From Candidatus Nitrosopumilus sp. (GTDB lineage: Archaea > Thermoproteota > Nitrososphaeria > Nitrososphaerales > Nitrosopumilaceae), in NCBI GenBank assembly GCA_016125975.1, contig JAEFCZ010000026.1:1-64000 (forward strand): a stretch of 64,000 nt of DNA. Reading direction: 5' to 3'. Numbering within the stretch: position 1 is the first letter of the stretch; each line of letters starts with the position of its first letter. The position numbers and the translations under genes were made by a program. This document shows positions 16,775-25,737 of the stretch, one piece after another. Under the pieces are notes generated by a model. That model did not search any database, had not been told where the DNA came from, and was given only the letters and a program-made list of their open reading frames with translations.

Positions 16775-16837
16775 TTCATATTGTTCTTTTTTTAGTTATT
16801 AAAATACTATTTGTGCTACGAAATTGTTTTTTAAAAC

Positions 16838-16937
16838 AACGAGACACACGGAAAGCGTATTTTTCCTAGGACGTTGACCTAACATGAAACGCTTTCCATA
16901 CCATCATTCTACGACGCAGAATAACGGTTTTCTCGTT
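16838..16937. ncRNA. candidate structured RNA with nested stems
   Basis: No gene fits this 230-bp gap, but inverted repeats nest neatly. AACGAGA (16838-16844) pairs with TCTCGTT (16931-16937). GGAAAGCGT (16850-16858) pairs with ACGCTTTCC (16889-16897) and encloses TAGG/CCTA (16867-16870/16878-16881). ATTCT/AGAAT (16906-16910/16918-16922) closes a 7-nt loop. It resembles a cloverleaf of about 100 nt but lacks the tRNA T-loop sequence. Strand is undecided: TATA-like sequences lie about 30 nt outside both ends. Confidence 0.4.
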
Positions 16938-17004
16938 ACATTCTATACGTTAAAATGATATTTAACAATGATCTTTATTTTCACCTGATGCTAACATCTC
17001 ATCT

Positions 17005-17193
17005 TTATGAGTTGATGAACACTTTGGAATTTGATATTGTTATCATTTCTGCCATGTTAATCGGAATTTCTTCTTTTTCTGAAATAGATATGATTTCCTT
17101 TTGATGTTTCTCTTTCAAATGTTTTAGAAATTCTTCTTCTTCGATGTTATTTTCTTTGTAATTGCAATCTGGAAACACACAGTTAAAATTCAA
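17005..17193 (-). CDS. C2H2 zinc-finger-like small protein, 62 aa
   Basis: A Cys pair (NCVFPDC, residues 4-10) and His pair (FLKHLKEKH, near 22-30) give a C2H2 finger with an acidic insert. The start is TTG at 17193, overlapping the TGA of the upstream coiled-coil frame. The C-terminal half is uncharacterised. Confidence 0.55.
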   Translation of the reverse strand: MNFNCVFPDCNYKENNIEEEEFLKHLKEKHQKEIISISEKEEIPINMAEMITISNSKVFINS

Positions 17194-17306
17194 TTTTTAC
17201 TCTCTAATTCTTTGATTTTAGCCTCAAGTTCTTGCATTTTTTTGTAATTCTATATTTTCGTCTCGAAGTAATCTATCTCCCTTTGATGTAGTTCATTAAG
17301 ATCCAT
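17190..17306 (-). pseudogene. small coiled-coil gene, apparently frameshifted
   Basis: The minus strand from ATG 17306 starts MDLNELHQREIDYF, hits TAG, then resumes in the same frame as MQELEAKIKELESKN up to TGA 17190-17192. The neighbouring frame fills the gap with coiled-coil sequence (RDENIELQK), so compensating indels or decay are likely. The end overlaps the start of the zinc-finger gene. Confidence 0.3.
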
Positions 17307-17391
17307 GTTTTTGTCAACTCGTTGTAAACTTAAGCGTAGTGCTTGATTCCTAAAACCATAGGTTCTTATCTAAAATTTCTCAGCAAAATTT

Positions 17392-18270
17392 ATGGATAAA
17401 ATAAAGCAAAACTCTCCTGTACTATTCTACTTTAATCATTCAAAAAAATGGCTTGTTAAAATATCAAAAAAGGATTCACTTCATACCCATATTGGAGTTA
17501 TCAAACATTCTGATGCTATTGGAAAAGAGTATGGTTCCCGACTTGTTACAAACAAGGACAAGTATGTCTATCTACTCAAACCCACAATGTATGACTATGT
17601 AATGAAAATACAACATGGTACTCAGATTGTTTATCCAAAAGATATTGGATATATTATTGCAAGAGCAGGAATTGAAAGTGGTCAGAAAATTTTAGAAATT
17701 GGAACTGGTAGTGGATCACTTACTTCTTGTGTGGCAAGTATTGTAAAACCCCGAGGACATGTTTACACTTTTGATGTTGATGAAAATTTTATGAAAATCG
17801 CTGGAAAAAATATCGAAAAGGCTGGAGTTTCAAAATATGTTACACAACATAACCAGGATTTGAAAACTGCAAAGAAAATGCCTCTTGAAGATATGGATGT
17901 GGCGCTAATTGATCTTGGCGATCCATGGGTAGTAATTCCTCAAGTTCGAAAGATGCTCAAAGGAAGTGGCTCTATATTTGCAATATGTCCTACAATGAAT
18001 CAATTAGAGAAATTAACTATGGCTCTAGTTGAGAATGAATTTACTGATATCGAATCCACTGAGCATATTTTACGTACTATAGAAGCTCGTGAGGGAAAAA
18101 CAAGACATTCATTTCAAGGCATAGGTCATACCAGCTATCTCTGCTTTGCAAGAAAGGCGTTTTTTGGAAGAGAATCAAAGAAATCTTCCTCAAAAACTAC
18201 AAAATCAGTTTCTAAAACAACAAAAACAACCAAAAAAACTGCCAAGAAAACAAGCAAGAAAACCTCTTAA
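17392..18270 (+). CDS. tRNA (adenine-N1)-methyltransferase, TrmI type
   Basis: A 292-aa class I methyltransferase that makes m1A at position 58 (and 57 in archaea) of tRNA. The SAM motif ILEIGTGSGS is near 100-109; VALIDLGDPW near 172 is the family's motif IV. The N-terminus is the TrmI beta domain. The last ~30 residues are an unusual Lys/Thr/Ser-rich tail, probably disordered and RNA-binding. It is followed at short distance by nnrD on the same strand. Confidence 0.88.
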   Translation: MDKIKQNSPVLFYFNHSKKWLVKISKKDSLHTHIGVIKHSDAIGKEYGSRLVTNKDKYVYLLKPTMYDYVMKIQHGTQIVYPKDIGYIIARAGIESGQKILEIGTGSGSLTSCVASIVKPRGHVYTFDVDENFMKIAGKNIEKAGVSKYVTQHNQDLKTAKKMPLEDMDVALIDLGDPWVVIPQVRKMLKGSGSIFAICPTMNQLEKLTMALVENEFTDIESTEHILRTIEAREGKTRHSFQGIGHTSYLCFARKAFFGRESKKSSSKTTKSVSKTTKTTKKTAKKTSKKTS

Positions 18271-18314
18271 CTCTCAAAACAAGATTTATTCATCTACTCT
18301 TTAGAGGTATCATA

Positions 18315-19178
18315 TTGGTTCGAAAAACACTAACAACTGCACTTGTGAAAAAATTCATTCCTGCTAGAAAAGCCAAATCTCGAAAAGGTGATAATGGAAT
18401 TGTTCTAGTTGTTGGCGGAAGTTACATTTACCATGGGGCTCCAATTTTGTCTTCAGTTGCAGCACTACGTTCTGGTACTGATTTAGTTTACACTTCTGTC
18501 CCCAAAATTAATGTCTCATCTACTCGCTCTGTATCTCCTAACTTGATTGTAATTCCTCTAGTTGATCAAAAACTAACCCGTGGCGCAGTAAACAAACTCT
18601 TAGGTGCTTTACCACGAAAACTTGATTCTGCAACAATTGGAATGGGACTTGTAATTCAAGAAAAAAATTCCCTCTTGCATCTTGTCAAATCTCTTTTGGA
18701 TAGAGACGTTAGATTGTCCCTTGATGCAAGTGCGCTAATTCCTGATGTTTTACCTCTTTTGGCAAACAAGAATGTAGTCGTTACTCCACATGCTGGAGAA
18801 TTCAAAAGATTGTTTGGTGAATCTCCCTCTAACTCTAAAAATGACAGAATAAAATTAGTAGAAGATAAAGCAAAGAAATTTGGAATCACTGTTTTGCTAA
18901 AGGGTGCAACTGATGTTATCTCTAATGGAGGTACTACCTATCTTTATGAGAAAAAAATCCCTGCAATGACTGTTGGTGGAACTGGAGATGTCTTATCTGG
19001 CTTGGTTGCAGGATTGCTATCAAAAAACAGAAAATCTTTGGAATCTGCAGCAGCTGCTGCATTCATCAATGGATTGGCTGGAAAAGCAGTTCAAAAGAAA
19101 TTGGGATTGCATATGACTTCGATGGATCTACTAACTGAGATTCCTTCTGTAATGAAGCCTTTTGATAAAATAGTGTGA
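18315..19178 (+). CDS. nnrD: ADP-dependent NAD(P)H-hydrate dehydratase
   Basis: A 287-aa ribokinase-fold enzyme that repairs hydrated NAD(P)H. Markers are GDNGIVLVVGGS near 25-36, VVTPHAGEFKRLFG near 155-168 and the anion-hole motif GGTGDVLSG near 220-228. The usual fused epimerase domain (NnrE) is absent, so this is the dehydratase alone. The start is TTG at 18315, with GAGGT a few bases upstream. Confidence 0.88.
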   Translation: MVRKTLTTALVKKFIPARKAKSRKGDNGIVLVVGGSYIYHGAPILSSVAALRSGTDLVYTSVPKINVSSTRSVSPNLIVIPLVDQKLTRGAVNKLLGALPRKLDSATIGMGLVIQEKNSLLHLVKSLLDRDVRLSLDASALIPDVLPLLANKNVVVTPHAGEFKRLFGESPSNSKNDRIKLVEDKAKKFGITVLLKGATDVISNGGTTYLYEKKIPAMTVGGTGDVLSGLVAGLLSKNRKSLESAAAAAFINGLAGKAVQKKLGLHMTSMDLLTEIPSVMKPFDKIV

Positions 19179-19182
19179 GACC

Positions 19183-20535
19183 ATGAATGCTCTAAAACAT
19201 GTTGATACTCACATGGAAAATCTAATTTCAGATCTTCAAACTCTCATTAGACAACCTAGTGTTTCTGCAAAAAACGAAGGAATTGAAGAATGTGCAAAAT
19301 TAGTGCAAAAAATATTAAAAAAATCTGGAGTAAAATCTGAAATTTTACGATTAAAAAAAGGAGTTGCGCCTATTGTTTATGGGGAAATAAAATCAAAACA
19401 AAACCCAAACAAAACCCTCATGTTTTACAATCATTATGATGTACAACCCGCTGAGCCCTTTGAATTATGGGACTCCCCACCTTTTAGTGGAACTCGTAAA
19501 GGAAACAAAATCTTTGGACGTGGTGCAACTGATGACAAAGGAGAACTAATCACTCGAATCAAAGCAGTTGAGGCTTGTCTTAAAACAACTGGTGATGTTC
19601 CATGCAACATAAAATTTGTAATTGAAGGAGAAGAAGAAACTGGCAGTGCTCATATTGAAGATTATCTAAAAAAATACAAAACGAAATTTTCTTGTGATGG
19701 TGTTATCTGGGAATTTGGTTATGTTGATGCAAAAAACAGACCTATCATTGGACTTGGCATGAAAGGATTACTTTTTGTTGAATTATCTGTAAAAGAATCT
19801 CTTAGAGATGCACATTCTAGTTTAGCAGCTTTGATAAAAAACCCTGCATGGAGATTGATTGAAGCAGTTCATACCCTTCGTGATTCTAATGGAAAGATAC
19901 TCATCAAAGATTGGTACAAAGAGGTAACGCCTTTTTCAAAACAAGATTTGAAATTGATCAAAAATGAGCCATTTGATGAAAATGATTTCAAAAAAGAGTT
20001 TGGTATCAAGTCTTTTGTTGGAAATAAGAAAGGAATTGATGCAAAAAAGGCTCTAGTTGGAGGTGCCACTTGTAATATTGCAGGATTTGTTTCCGGATAT
20101 ATGGGCGATGGCGCAAAAACAATCCTTCCCTCAGAATCCCTAGTAAAAATTGATTTTAGATTGATTCCTAAAATGGACCCAAAAAAACAGGTTATACGTT
20201 TGAAAAAACATCTAAAATCTAATGGATTCTCTGATATTGGCATCAAAGTCTTTCATGGCGAAGCTGCAGCAAGAACAAATTCTTCAAACCCTTTTGTGTC
20301 TCAAGTAAAAGAAGCTGCAGACAAGTCCTTTGGAAAATCTATTCTAAATGTCTCTAATGCTGGTACGGGTCCAATGTATCCATTTGTTGATATTCTAAAA
20401 GCTCCTTGTATCTCAATTGGAAGCACGTACATGTTTTCAAGAATTCATTCTCCAAACGAATTTGCCAGAATTGATTTACTCAAAAAGATGACAAAATGTG
20501 TTTGTCTGATAATGGATAATTTTGGAAAGTACTAG
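19183..20535 (+). CDS. M20-family metallopeptidase
   Basis: A 450-aa dipeptidase/deacylase-like enzyme with two zinc sites: NHYDVQP near 83, DDKGE near 115, the catalytic Glu in EGEEETGS near 148, and a late His in SRIHSPNE near 431. The dimerisation domain interrupts the catalytic domain, as usual. It starts 4 nt after nnrD and ends in a 4-bp convergent overlap with the DoxX gene. Substrate unknown. Confidence 0.85.
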   Translation: MNALKHVDTHMENLISDLQTLIRQPSVSAKNEGIEECAKLVQKILKKSGVKSEILRLKKGVAPIVYGEIKSKQNPNKTLMFYNHYDVQPAEPFELWDSPPFSGTRKGNKIFGRGATDDKGELITRIKAVEACLKTTGDVPCNIKFVIEGEEETGSAHIEDYLKKYKTKFSCDGVIWEFGYVDAKNRPIIGLGMKGLLFVELSVKESLRDAHSSLAALIKNPAWRLIEAVHTLRDSNGKILIKDWYKEVTPFSKQDLKLIKNEPFDENDFKKEFGIKSFVGNKKGIDAKKALVGGATCNIAGFVSGYMGDGAKTILPSESLVKIDFRLIPKMDPKKQVIRLKKHLKSNGFSDIGIKVFHGEAAARTNSSNPFVSQVKEAADKSFGKSILNVSNAGTGPMYPFVDILKAPCISIGSTYMFSRIHSPNEFARIDLLKKMTKCVCLIMDNFGKY

Positions 20536-20960
20536 TGTAAACATCTAGGAATTTTTTTGATTGCTTGTGATAGTGATATTCTTCCTGGTCCTGCAATCAT
20601 GATTACTAGTGCCGATGCAAGTAAAATCAAATCTAGTTCTACTCCTCCATCACCTGTAATGCTTTGTGCACCTTTTACGTGGAAGATTGCACCGATCATG
20701 ATGATAGATAGTAATGCTGAAGAAAATCTACTCAAGACTCCTACGATTAACAAAATACCTGGAACTACTTCTGCAAGTGCAATTGGAATTTGCATCTCTG
20801 GTGGTATTCCCATGTTTGGCAAAAAGTTTGCAAAGCCTGGATTGAATTTCATCATTCCGTGAAGGATAAAGATCACTCCGATTGCAGATCTTAAACCCAT
20901 AAAGACTATATCATTGAGAACTTTTCCTTTAATCTCACTTGTAGCCATACCTTCACACAA
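20532..20960 (-). CDS. DoxX-family membrane protein
   Basis: A 142-aa protein with four hydrophobic segments (about 22-38, 54-70, 76-92 and 108-126). GVIFILHGMMKFNPG and IPIALAEVVPGILLIVGVL match the DoxX family of small membrane oxidoreductase-related proteins. The exact reaction is unknown. Confidence 0.75.
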   Translation of the reverse strand: MCEGMATSEIKGKVLNDIVFMGLRSAIGVIFILHGMMKFNPGFANFLPNMGIPPEMQIPIALAEVVPGILLIVGVLSRFSSALLSIIMIGAIFHVKGAQSITGDGGVELDLILLASALVIMIAGPGRISLSQAIKKIPRCLH

Positions 20961-21014
20961 TTTTTTTAGTATAATTATTTTACCTATGATTTATGCGTAG
21001 AATGTAGAAAGCCC

Positions 21015-21021
21015 TTTATTA
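21015..21021 (+). promoter_or_regulatory. TATA box for psmB
   Basis: TTTATTA lies about 25 nt before the ATG at 21043, consistent with a leaderless transcript and supporting that start. Confidence 0.5.
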
Positions 21022-21042
21022 TGCTGCAAAATTATTTGAAAT

Positions 21043-21639
21043 ATGTCAATGTATATGCCAGGAGCAACTGCTGTTGGAATTACTTTTGATGGTGGTGTAG
21101 TTTTTGCCAGTGAAAAAAGGATCGCATTTGGAAACTTTCTTGTGAGTAAAACCACAAAAAAGACATTTCCTATTACTCCTAAAGTGGGTGCAACCTGTGC
21201 AGGCCTTGTAGCCGACATGCAGATTTTATCATTACAAATTGCTGCTCTTGCTAAAATTAGAAAAATGGAACTCAAAAGAGATGTTCCTCCAAACACTGTT
21301 GCCAAAATGATGTCAAATATGATGTATGAGAGACGATACTTCCCATTATTGACTCAGGTAATAGTTGGGGGTGTTGTCGATAAACCAATCATGTATACTT
21401 TGGACCCATTAGGTTCTGTTCTTCCTGACGAATATGCTGCAGTTGGAACTGGTGCTGAAATGGCATTAGGTGTACTTGATCCTCAATTCAAACCAAACAT
21501 GACTAAAGATGAGGCAATTGATTTAGCAAAACGTGCAGTACGTGCCGCATCTCTTAGAGACTCTGCAAGTGGTGATGGTTTGGATGTTCTTGTTATTACC
21601 AAAGATGGTACTGAAGAATTTACAGAAGAAATAAAATAA
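21043..21639 (+). CDS. psmB: proteasome beta subunit, Ala at the catalytic position
   Basis: A 198-aa 20S proteasome beta subunit. Fold signatures include ITFDGGVVFASEKR, the conserved SxxK region (LVSKTTKK) and AASLRDSASGDGLDV. Aligned on the VGIT motif, the residue at the catalytic Thr1 position is Ala (PGATAVGIT), with Thr one place later, and the propeptide is only about 6 residues. It may therefore be the structural, non-processed beta subunit, with an active subunit elsewhere; some crenarchaea have such pairs. Confidence 0.88.
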   Translation: MSMYMPGATAVGITFDGGVVFASEKRIAFGNFLVSKTTKKTFPITPKVGATCAGLVADMQILSLQIAALAKIRKMELKRDVPPNTVAKMMSNMMYERRYFPLLTQVIVGGVVDKPIMYTLDPLGSVLPDEYAAVGTGAEMALGVLDPQFKPNMTKDEAIDLAKRAVRAASLRDSASGDGLDVLVITKDGTEEFTEEIK

Positions 21640-21643
21640 AATT

Positions 21644-22120
21644 TTAATCGTAAATAGTTTTTCCAGTTTCCCAGAATTTATCTGAGATATAATGAAGATT
21701 TTTTAGAACTTCACCTTTGCTCATTTCTTCTAATTCTGAACTTGATACTATTGATTTTCCTACTGCCAAAAACTTGTGTTGTGACTCTTCAACAATACAA
21801 ACTAGTTTGTCTTTTTCAAATTCTGTAAATGATTTAATTCCTGGTCTCATCAAATTTGCTCCTTTACACATGAATTTCACAGCACCCATGTCTACTGTAA
21901 CACTTGGGAATTTTTCTAATGTTTCGGTGTCTGATAAGAATGGGAGATATTCATTATCAATTTTTAGAATTTTAATTCCATTACCTGTGATGATTTGTGC
22001 ATCGTCAAGAATTTGATGTACTTTGAGATTTTTAATTTTAGGAAATTCAATCCCCCATCTTTCTGAAACTGTTTTGAGGAGTGTGGTTGTTTCACTCTTT
22101 GAAATTAGATTTGACTTCAA
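21644..22120 (-). CDS. PUA-domain RNA-binding protein
   Basis: A 158-aa protein with an N-terminal ~75-residue pre-PUA domain and a C-terminal PUA domain (VTVDMGAVKFMCKGANLMRPGI ...). This MCT-1/Tma20-like layout is found in archaeal translation-associated RNA-binding proteins. It overlaps the upstream homoserine dehydrogenase gene by 4 bp. Confidence 0.78.
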   Translation of the reverse strand: MKSNLISKSETTTLLKTVSERWGIEFPKIKNLKVHQILDDAQIITGNGIKILKIDNEYLPFLSDTETLEKFPSVTVDMGAVKFMCKGANLMRPGIKSFTEFEKDKLVCIVEESQHKFLAVGKSIVSSSELEEMSKGEVLKNLHYISDKFWETGKTIYD

Positions 22121-23127
22121 GTTCTAGCAATCTCTTGTCTTATGTCTAACAAATCTCTTAGGATGGAGCTGGCAGTTTCCATGCCTCCTGCTCCTCTTCC
22201 AATTATTGTCTGTGTGCCTGAATGCTCTGATGTAAACGCAATTGCATTAAGTGTCCCATTTACACAAAGTGGATCATCATTTGAAACTTCTTTTGGTGAA
22301 ACTATTAGTTCTTTATTGCATGATGCAATTAATTTTACTGCGCAATTATTTTTGGCTGCTTTTTTGATATCTTCCGTTGTAACTTTACGAATTCCAGTAC
22401 AATTAATGTCTGGCATTGTAACTTTCATTCCCATAATCCAATTTGCAAGAATCACTAATTTGGCTGCAGCATCAAGACCATCCAAGTCTAAAGCCTCATC
22501 AGCTTCGACATATCCTTTATCTTGAGCATCTTTGAGTGCATCTTCATATGATGTTCCTGTTGCCATGTTTGTTAGAATGTAGTTTGTAGTTCCATTAAGG
22601 ATACCTGCAAATGATGTGATTCTTTCACCACTGAGACTATTTTTTGCATAATCTAGAATTGGTGTTCCTCCACCTACGGTTCCACTAAATTTGAACATGA
22701 CTCGATTGTATGTTGCAAGCTCCATTAGAGATGGAAATGCAAGTGCCAATGGACCTTTGTTTACTGAGATTACATGCATTCCTTTTTTCATTGCTGTTGT
22801 AATGTGTGTCATTCCTGGTTCTGCATCTTTGTAGTTGCTGGCAGTAGTTTCAATTAGAACGTCAGCTTCAACATTTTTGAGCATCTCTATTCCTGACATT
22901 GAATTTTTTGTATTTGCATAATTTTTCACAGTTCCAAATTTCTTTTTGATCTCGATGAGTTTGTTTAAGTCTAATCCTGATGGGCTGACAGCACTTCCTT
23001 TACTATCAAAGACTCCTACTACTCTAGGTTTGAGTCCATATTTTGCATACAGGTCTTCTGATCTAGATTCAAATAATTTCACTAAACTTTGGCCAACAAC
23101 ACCAAATCCACATGATATTATCCTCAA
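22117..23127 (-). CDS. hom: homoserine dehydrogenase
   Basis: A 336-aa enzyme reducing aspartate semialdehyde to homoserine for Thr and Met synthesis. The N-terminal Rossmann motif is GFGVVGQ; GTVGGGTPILDYA near 150 and LDLDGLDAAAKLVILAN near 217 are family signatures, with the catalytic Lys in this region. No ACT domain is present, so there is no built-in allosteric site of that type. Confidence 0.9.
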   Translation of the reverse strand: MRIISCGFGVVGQSLVKLFESRSEDLYAKYGLKPRVVGVFDSKGSAVSPSGLDLNKLIEIKKKFGTVKNYANTKNSMSGIEMLKNVEADVLIETTASNYKDAEPGMTHITTAMKKGMHVISVNKGPLALAFPSLMELATYNRVMFKFSGTVGGGTPILDYAKNSLSGERITSFAGILNGTTNYILTNMATGTSYEDALKDAQDKGYVEADEALDLDGLDAAAKLVILANWIMGMKVTMPDINCTGIRKVTTEDIKKAAKNNCAVKLIASCNKELIVSPKEVSNDDPLCVNGTLNAIAFTSEHSGTQTIIGRGAGGMETASSILRDLLDIRQEIART

Positions 23128-23219
23128 ATTACGTCAGTCCTTTTTTGATTATTGTTGCTCATTTTCTTTTTCATTTGATTTTCTTATCATTAAATGTGTT
23201 TTATTAATAATTTTTGAAA

Positions 23220-23627
23220 TTATTGACCTTCATCATCTTTTTCATGTTTCAATGAAATAGAGTTGATACAGTATCTCTGATTTGTAGGCTTGGGCCCATC
23301 ATCAAAGACATGTCCTAAATGTGCACCACACTTGTTACAATTGACTTCAGTTCTTACCATTCCATATGATGTGTCAGAAATATACTCAATCTTCTCTTCA
23401 TCTATTGGTTCCCAGAAACTTGGCCATCCAGAACCTGAATCAAATTTTGCATCTGATGAGAATAATTCTTCGCCACAACATGTGCATTTGAACCTGCCTT
23501 CAAGTTTTGAATTGTTGTATTTGCCAGAAAATGGTGGTTCTGTTCCATGATTTATGCAAATTTCATACTGATCAGGTGATAACTGCTCTTTCCACTCTTC
23601 TGGGGTCTTTTTGATTTTCTCTGACAT
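23220..23627 (-). CDS. msrB: peptide-methionine (R)-S-oxide reductase
   Basis: A 135-aa MsrB that repairs oxidised methionine in proteins. Two zinc CxxC pairs (CTCCGEELF and CNKCGAHLGHVFDDGP), the SGSGWPSF signature and the catalytic Cys in RYCINSISL are all present. Length is normal and no MsrA fusion is seen. Confidence 0.93.
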   Translation of the reverse strand: MSEKIKKTPEEWKEQLSPDQYEICINHGTEPPFSGKYNNSKLEGRFKCTCCGEELFSSDAKFDSGSGWPSFWEPIDEEKIEYISDTSYGMVRTEVNCNKCGAHLGHVFDDGPKPTNQRYCINSISLKHEKDDEGQ

Positions 23628-23661
23628 GTCTTATTTTATCTCTAAAATTATTTGAATTATT

Positions 23662-25299
23662 CTATTTTAGATTCTTTCTTTTCTCTTCTGTTCTCTTTTC
23701 TGATTCGAATCGTTCCAAGTCATACTCTTTCATATCTACAAATTTCATAATCTTACTTAGATTTGGATGTACTTTGTTAATTTGTGTAAACATTTGTTGT
23801 GCAACTCTTCTATAATCAACATGTCCTTGTGGAACAGTTCTTAATTCAATTAAATGACATGCTTCTCTTAGATTGAATTTCATAAAGTACGGATAGTTGT
23901 ATGCAAAGTTTACTACGTATTGTCCTTGTTCAGGATATTTTATTCTAATTTTATCAAATGTTTCTTTTGTTTTGTTCATACAATCTTTAAAGTCTTTTTC
24001 AATTCCTAGAATCTTAATTTCATTAGGAATGTTGTATCCATGATCTGTTGTTAGTAATTGTCGTTCTAATGTTAATGCTCTATGTCTGTGAAAATCTCTG
24101 AACATCCCAAAATTATTGTACAAATCAAATGTATAATAGACATTTTCAAATGCTCGTGATGGTCTATGTCTTCTATTTGTCCTGAGTTTTGCAAATTCCT
24201 CAATGATTTTTACTTTATTTTTCAATGACATTTTTTTTACTTGAGATAAAATGTCTTGGTATGATGTACTTGGAGATTGTTCGTACATTATACTTGTAAT
24301 GATTTTATCAATTGCAATTTTTTCTGATTCATAATCTACTAGTTTTGTTCTTGTACCTTTCTTTGGTTTAGATTTAATTTCTTTAGCAGAAATTGTTTTT
24401 GATTTATTTTTTACATCTTTGAGATATTTCTGAAATGCTTTTCCATGTTTATCATCTGCTCTTCTTACAAATGACTTGATGATTTTATCGAGTTCTTTTT
24501 TGATTTTTGAGGCTAATTCTTGCTCTTCTTTGAGCTCAGATGAGCCTAGAACTGTCAGTAAGTATTCAAATGCTCTGCCATTTCCTGTTATTCCAACATT
24601 TGTCAAAGTTGATGCTGGAAGCAGTCCTCTCAAAATATCTAATGCTTTAGCTTTAGTTGAACCCTTGTAAATCATATTTGCAGATTTTATGTCACTTTCA
24701 TTTTTTAATTTGGAAAATGATTTTTCTTTTCCATCTTTAGAATCTTTAAAATTATATTTTTCAATTGGGTATTTTTCTCTAACATAGTTTATCATTGGTT
24801 CAATATTTCTTGAATAAACATCAAATGAGAAATTACATGTCTCTTCATACATGTCTGCAAATTTTGATTTCATAATTTCTGAATCTCTGTAAAATCTGTA
24901 TTTTCCATTTTCTTTTTTATTCCATGCAACATATCTTGATGATTTTTCTAAATATGATAATCCAATTCTTCTGTCTTCAATTTTTTTTACTGCAATGTTT
25001 GATAATCCTTCAATTGCAATCTGTGCTTCGCCAAGTTCTGCAACAGAATCATCCCCATATTCTAAAAGAACCCTGTTGTAAAATTCCTCTCCTCTGTTTT
25101 TATTTTTTAAAAACTCATCAAGGAAAATTCGTCTCATGCTTTTGTCGGTTCTACTATATCTTGACATCAGTGCACCACGATCAACTTGTTGTGGTGTGAT
25201 TATGGCAAACACATTGCCATCAGTGTTTGAAAAATGATCTGATAGAATCTTTTTTTCTTTAACTGAAAATTCTGACAACATTGATGTCAGGTTTTTCAA
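23662..25299 (-). CDS. thyX: FAD-dependent thymidylate synthase, long two-part ThyX
   Basis: A 545-aa enzyme that makes dTMP with FAD and methylene-THF. ThyX is usually ~220-280 aa; here an N-terminal ThyX-like region ([17 protein letters not shown], about 40-57) is joined to a second one with RHR motifs ([10 protein letters not shown] near 373 and [14 protein letters not shown] near 400). A Lys-rich linker lies near 280-320. The second half holds the recognisable active-site motif. No alternative ThyA is visible in the window. Confidence 0.82.
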   Translation of the reverse strand: MKNLTSMLSEFSVKEKKILSDHFSNTDGNVFAIITPQQVDRGALMSRYSRTDKSMRRIFLDEFLKNKNRGEEFYNRVLLEYGDDSVAELGEAQIAIEGLSNIAVKKIEDRRIGLSYLEKSSRYVAWNKKENGKYRFYRDSEIMKSKFADMYEETCNFSFDVYSRNIEPMINYVREKYPIEKYNFKDSKDGKEKSFSKLKNESDIKSANMIYKGSTKAKALDILRGLLPASTLTNVGITGNGRAFEYLLTVLGSSELKEEQELASKIKKELDKIIKSFVRRADDKHGKAFQKYLKDVKNKSKTISAKEIKSKPKKGTRTKLVDYESEKIAIDKIITSIMYEQSPSTSYQDILSQVKKMSLKNKVKIIEEFAKLRTNRRHRPSRAFENVYYTFDLYNNFGMFRDFHRHRALTLERQLLTTDHGYNIPNEIKILGIEKDFKDCMNKTKETFDKIRIKYPEQGQYVVNFAYNYPYFMKFNLREACHLIELRTVPQGHVDYRRVAQQMFTQINKVHPNLSKIMKFVDMKEYDLERFESEKRTEEKRKNLK

Positions 25300-25310
25300 T
25301 TATTAATAGT

Positions 25311-25604
25311 CTATTTCTTTTTTCCAATTTGAATTAGATCGGGACCCTTGTCTTTATCGCTTTCTTGACCTTTAGCTTGCCATCTAAGTAACACTTCTTT
25401 GAATGCAGCTGCATCAGCTTCATTTTCTGTATACATCAAAGTGGTTACCCAAAAACCATTGTTGGCAGTTTTTCCTCCAACAGAATTCATCCAAAAATCA
25501 CTCGGTAGATTTTCCATAATTTTACTATCTTTTTCTTTAGTGACTTCGACCCATCTGTTTGATACAAAACTCAAAATCTGTTCAAGTTCTTCTCTTTGAA
25601 TCAT
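25311..25604 (-). CDS. hypothetical protein, 97 aa
   Basis: A small acidic/basic protein containing LSFVSNRWVEVTKEKD and ENEADAAAFKEVLLRW. It has no membrane segment or metal site. It lies 12 nt upstream of thyX on the same strand and may be cotranscribed. Not recognised. Confidence 0.6.
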   Translation of the reverse strand: MIQREELEQILSFVSNRWVEVTKEKDSKIMENLPSDFWMNSVGGKTANNGFWVTTLMYTENEADAAAFKEVLLRWQAKGQESDKDKGPDLIQIGKKK

Positions 25605-25737
25605 GAGCCTACTAGTTAGTCTCTAAATTTTAAAATTACTACAAAACTTGCTATTTTGAGTTAGTGAAAATAATCTTACTAAAACTAAAAAGATTACTTA
25701 CACTTTGTTGGTTATACAAATCTCTAAAGTTATTCAC

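Noticed and set aside
16838-16937. tRNA at the nested-stem region
   Set aside because: The T-arm-like stem has loop ACGACGC rather than TTCRANY, and there is no recognisable anticodon arm.
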